From contig QNGE01000410.1 in assembly GCA_008508345.1 (NCBI GenBank), forward strand, positions 232,933 to 296,932: a DNA stretch of 64,000 bases, given 5' to 3'. A program made the position numbers and the translations under genes. Under the pieces are notes generated by a model, which saw only the letters and a list, made by a program, of their open reading frames with translations, had not been told where the DNA came from and searched no databases. Source of the stretch: Paragonimus westermani (taxonomy: Eukaryota; Platyhelminthes; Trematoda; Plagiorchiida; Troglotrematidae). How positions within the stretch are numbered: the first letter of the stretch is position 1; every line of letters begins with the position of its first letter. Below, piece after piece: positions 59,821 through 64,000 of the stretch.

Positions 59821-60350
59821 TGTAGGTTCCGAAATTTTCCCGGAAAACTGAAAAAACCGTCCGAATTGCGCGCGCGAAATTTCTTTTCTCCCACGGACAG
59901 TATACTTGATGTATTCATAAACCCCGATATTTTGTTTGTGGAAACTTGTTTCTGACTATCTTTTTCTCCTTACTTGTGACAGCTGGGCCTTTTCTAGCGT
60001 ATTCATCGGCTTCATTCTGCGTTTGGTCGCTGGCCCATTATGGGACTGTTGCATTCCTGTCGTATTCGCATGAACCAATAACCTCGGGACCTGTAAATTT
60101 GGTGACTGCCATATCGAGGTTCCTTGTTAGCTCCTATTTGTTTCATACTAATTTTTTGTATCTTAGCATCCTATTGAGGAGAAACCTGCCAATATGACCG
60201 CCTTCTCTTTTGAATCCGAATTGGTCGCCCAACGAGCTCGGAATGCATAGGCCCACACTGAATCAGAGATGACGCCATTCTAGGTCCAGTTTGTCGACGG
60301 GCGTTGTGGGTAGGTTAAGCGTAGCTGGAGGAACCCTTTAGACGTCCGCG
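59821..60350 (+). mobile_element. Possible LTR and gag start of another retroelement
   Basis: A segment beginning TGTAGGTTCCGAAATTTTCC is followed, after about 270 bp, by AATTTGGTGACTGCC, which resembles a primer binding site. An ATG at 60194 then opens MTAFSFESELVAQRARNA before a stop. No second LTR is in the window; the call rests on layout only. Confidence 0.3.
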
Positions 60351-60431
60351 ACTAACAATGACCAGTGCAATTTGATTCGGAAAGAAAGCAGAACGAAAAG
60401 CAACATATCTGCACTGATCGAACCAAACACA

Positions 60432-61700
60432 TCAGTCTCGGAACGATCCTACGCAACCTGATATAGTTCGCATCTGCTTCATAATTTCAAGGCTACCAGA
60501 GAACATCCCGCGCAAATCAAACGCTACACACCTGGCATCATCAAGCGTACACTGCGATGAGAAACAGGCCTCAACGTCAAATTTCTCCCCTGTAGTCCGA
60601 ATGGTCGATTTGCAAAGACGGTACTCATTATCGAATGCAATCTTCCAGAGCGCGCATGACGTGCAGAAGAGCTCAGAAGTAGCCAGGAAAGGATGGACCG
60701 TTATCTCGTGCGTCTCCGACGGAACATGCACTGATTTATCGCACCACCGAAAAAAATCAATGCCCACCTGTCTCTTCCACGGTCTCTTACCTGTAGGAAT
60801 ATTTCATCCATGTATGAGAACAGGGCTATGAAACACTTACGGAACCGCAGTGAAGCACCCACTATTTTATTCGTTGGAAGTGGCCATCGCAGCAGAACTC
60901 TGGTGAGGGAGACGTCTCTCCATTACACCGCTAAGCCAACCACAATCCAAGCTTTCTCGTGATTAGTTGTATTCAGCAGCAGTTGGTGGGGTAAGTAAGG
61001 CGGACGAACAGCCCCACCCTTACTGGTGTCAGCTCTGGCAACACAACATTTGGTCAGGTGTGCCTCAACACTCTCGCTATACTTTTGCGTCAATCTGGGG
61101 TGGTGTTGAAGTTTTCTACTCAGTGAACTTGGACGTTTTTGAGCCTTTCGTGTGTCTTCGGCAGGGTTCAACTTGTCAGACCACAACACCACGCCAACGT
61201 ACCGACCATCCTGGGTATGCCAGAGAGCTGTACATTACGTGCCGCTTGTTGATCATCACAGGAGTTTGTTATCCTGTCATATGTTATCCTGCATACAAAA
61301 TGAGGTGAATCTATTGTTCTACTCTCCAGGCAATGAACTTCAAGCTTACCCCCTGTCAAAAGTGACACTAAGCTTCATGAAATCCACCCCAAAATGGCTT
61401 TCACAGCGTGTGGCTGACTTGTGCTGAGCTGTTACTCATTCTGCTTGCGGCACACCACAATCTGCTATCCTTTTCCAACGAGACCGGGCGATGTACCGTT
61501 CGAGCGAGATCAACGTGAGACGTCCTGCCTGGATAAGGTTTCCGTTGATTCAGACGAAATGCCTTTGACAGTAAATGTCTCAACCCTTTTACCACCATCT
61601 AAAGACTCATCATTCAAACTCAGCTGTTGACAATCAATGGTACTTGTCCTATTTGATGCACGAATGTCGGGCGTTTGCTTCATCGTAGGAAGCCTCAATC
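60432..61700 (-). mobile_element. BEL/Pao retrotransposon remnant (protease to reverse transcriptase)
   Basis: Read on the minus strand, about 61140-60940 contains SLSRKLQHHPRL followed by YLPHQLLLNTTNHEKAWIVV, the BEL/Pao reverse-transcriptase N-terminal signature (YLPHH.V.N...K.RVVFD). After a frame change, TNKIVGASLRFRKCFIAL and MDEIFLQVR correspond to TNSL.GVL.RFR and IE.MF.QV at motif A. The frame at 60767-60432 reads FFRWCDKSVHVPSETHEIT, VHPFLATSELFCTSCAL and FDVEACF, matching W.D....PPE.Y.MT.H.FGA.SSP.CA.YAL and Y.DD.L with the catalytic Asp pair lost. Sequence at 61200-61700 may be decayed protease. RNase H, integrase and LTRs were not found. Confidence 0.72.
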
Positions 61701-63519
61701 GGTTAGCTGGAGACTCGTCTATGAGTGCGGTATCAGAACCGTCGTCAGGAAACCCATATACTACAACCCTCCCAACCTAACCAACCTTACGGACATAGAG
61801 TCAAGACAAACCCCACCCACATGCACAGCGGTGTATTGGATCATCCAGGTAGGGTTCAGGTCTCAAAGAAGTCAGTGTGTCAGATCTTAGCGTCTACATG
61901 AAGGTCATGGACACCGTCAAGGACTCCGCAGTTTTTGGCCGTATAGCTGGGCGGCTTGCAAACTGGGCATCATTCACAGTTGAACGAAATCCTACGTTGT
62001 TTTCTCAATGACATGTTCCAAACCACAGGGTCGCCGGAAAACCACGATCTTCACTGTACACTGTAGCGTAGTACGACTTACTTACCGTGCCGACGATGGT
62101 CGACACATGGGGCGTTTGGAACTCTTAGCGGAAATGCATGATCTCAGTCCTGCAGATTCGGTTGCGGATTAGTCTGGCAACGAGCTGACCATACACGTTA
62201 CTTTTCTTTATATAAACTCAATAAATTCTTCGGATTAAAGCTTCCGACCATCTACCACGACAGATTCAACTGCATTTGCGGATATCTGTCGCGTATGGCA
62301 AAGGATTGTATACACGATATGGGGTAGGCCGGATGAGCAAGTTAACTCGTGAGACCGATAAACTCTAAAACAATATGTTTTCTGCGTTTGACCGCGATAA
62401 CCGTTCCAAACCATGGGTTCGAGTGGTTATTCAAATTAAGTTTACCCATTTATGCAAAGAAACCACTCTCAATCTCACTTAATGCACGTCAACAAAGCAT
62501 TAAAGCTACCTATGAACCTTGGGATGAGTAAAACGAAATGCACCAATCGGTATATTCTCTCAATTTTTCGAAGCTGGCAACGGACTGAGAAACAAATTCG
62601 TAATACACGAAATCTGGGTACCCGAAGTATCATAGTGGGCTACTCCAGCAAACCACGTGATCGCAGGGTACACGGGAAAATCTTATTATTTTATTACGTC
62701 CTACTTGCTCCAAGTTCGTCTTGTGGTTCGAGGGACTCACCAATATTTTAGGTTTTCAGGTCACCAGGGGAGAATTGACCATAGTGGAGAGTGTTGTCCG
62801 GTGCTGTTGGTGTGACTTTAGCACAATGCAGGACCCAGCAGTGCCATTGTGTCTTGACCGACCATATGGACGCGGTCAATAGCCTAAGCGATCTTGATGT
62901 ATTTCCTCCAGCACAAGCAGCTTGATTAAATCCTAGAAGCAAAGTGACTGAATTGAACGGTCAGCATTCATACAATAAAATATACCTTGTCGTTACCATG
63001 TGTTAGAAAAGTGAAAAGGCGCTACATGAGCTTCGAAGATGGATGCGATACGTGATGTTAGATGCGCGAAATATGCGACTTGCAGTGAACGCTGTCAAAT
63101 GCAAAATAGCCTCCATAGGCAACTTGGGAAGTGGAGCGCGTCCCCCACGGCTTTTTCGCGTGTAGTCGTTTGGGTAGGGTGCAAGTTTTGCCTCAGATGT
63201 GACCTCCGCCCCATAGTTTTCTGGAGGGGTCTGGGGGCGGGGCAGTTTATCATTTTCCGGCGCCAGCCATCTACATGGTCATCGTCCAAGTGGCAGAACT
63301 AGTACGGATTAACCTGAGCCCATGTGGCATATATACACGGATGGATGACAAAATTTACACCTTTCGAAGCACAAAAGGGTGTTCTGCTGGCTTTTTCACT
63401 ATAAGTCTCAAAAAGAGTGCACTATGTGACCTTCCTTCGGAAGATGCGTAAGGGTAGCCGGTATTTTGCTTTATAGTGCTAGGTTCATGGAGTAATACGC
63501 AGAAGGTTGTCTCAACCTC
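61701..63519. other. Stretch without recognised gene
   Basis: No coding region or RNA gene was recognised. The last 30 bp or so before 63520 is the diverged shoulder of inverted repeat 3. Confidence 0.4.
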
Positions 63520-64000
63520 ATGCTACCGTGAATCGGAAGTCGCAGGGAGAAAACGATGAATCTGCAAACAAACTTTATTCATTGATTCACTCACCGTCCA
63601 CAACAGACTTCAACGTAACGATTGAGGGGTGCTGGGGAGCTGGACGTGAGAGCACATTGAGCACAACCGCACAGCAGCCGCCGGAGTGGAAGAGTGCGTC
63701 AACGGAAAATTCCAGTCGACCTTCAGAATTCAAACAAGCGTAAGACCGGTTAAGTGGCGTTCCTAACGGTAATAGCTCACCTTTGTTATTCTAGTGAATG
63801 CTACCTACAGCAGTAGAGATGATGCGGATTCATTATACAGCTACGAACATAACTGCGATACTTATGCTGGCCCACTAACTTTGATGCTAGTGGTTTGTAG
63901 TAAATTTACATTCACATGGTAATGTGAACAGGCGCGGTGGTACTGGCAAGGCAAGTCTCACGTCGCGGGGAGTTCAGAATTTTGGGGACATCGAAGGTGA
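63520..64000. repeat. Inverted repeat 3, right arm
   Basis: Reverse complement of 53588-54068, no mismatch seen. It reaches the last base of the window, so the true arm is longer. The unidentified frame 63528-63743 lies in this arm. Confidence 0.9.

Noticed and set aside
1..64000. CRISPR arrays, bacterial operons, riboswitches
   Set aside because: The DNA is eukaryotic in character and no repeat-spacer array or such element is present.

Overview
The window looks like animal nuclear DNA, most likely from a digenean trematode (fluke). The sequence shows very low coding density, GT-AG introns, and dense remnants of LINE, Ty3/Gypsy and BEL/Pao retroelements. It also carries a Ty3/Gypsy element whose Gag has the CX2HX9CX3C knuckle known from the CsRn1 lineage first described in liver flukes. 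The species cannot be fixed from the sequence alone.

Layout. 1-1180 and 4576-5762 hold copies of a decayed RTE-like LINE in opposite orientation; 702 bp of the two copies are identical as an inverted repeat. 5.8-18.6 kb is mostly unassignable sequence with a LINE 3' fragment (about 12 kb) and an AT-rich array (15.5 kb). 18623-21430 is a second inverted repeat with 524 bp arms. 21.6-22.3 kb is another LINE fragment. 23.4-25.7 kb carries two well-delimited exons of an unidentified minus-strand gene. 30623-35915 is a complete, apparently intact CsRn1-like retrotransposon with 311 bp LTRs, primer site, gag, pol and polypurine tract. 37.3-40.5 kb is a long degraded RTE-like LINE with an internal 363 bp tandem duplication. 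42.1-43.4 kb and 47.2-48.0 kb are CR1/Jockey-like LINE remnants on opposite strands. 43.5-44.9 kb is a ribosomal protein S7 pseudogene abutting a Gypsy pol remnant on the same strand. 45.9-46.5 kb holds a small two-exon coiled-coil gene of the CCDC74/CCDC92 type. 54.8-57.9 kb is a broken Mag-like Gypsy element, 60.4-61.7 kb a BEL/Pao remnant, and 53588-54068 with 63520-64000 form a third inverted repeat that runs off the window end.

How it fits together. Only one element looks capable of expression as it stands, the CsRn1-like one. Its gag and pol overlap, and the overlap carries a canonical -1 slippery heptamer, a 6-nt spacer and a potential H-type pseudoknot. The rest is mostly a graveyard of older retroelements in host introns or intergenic DNA. 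The three inverted repeats share a pattern: an identical core flanked by homologous but diverged shoulders. This suggests gene conversion or a comparable recent homogenisation, although assembly effects have to be excluded. Host genes are represented by the CCDC74/92-like gene, the two exons at 23-25 kb, and a few weaker exon candidates.
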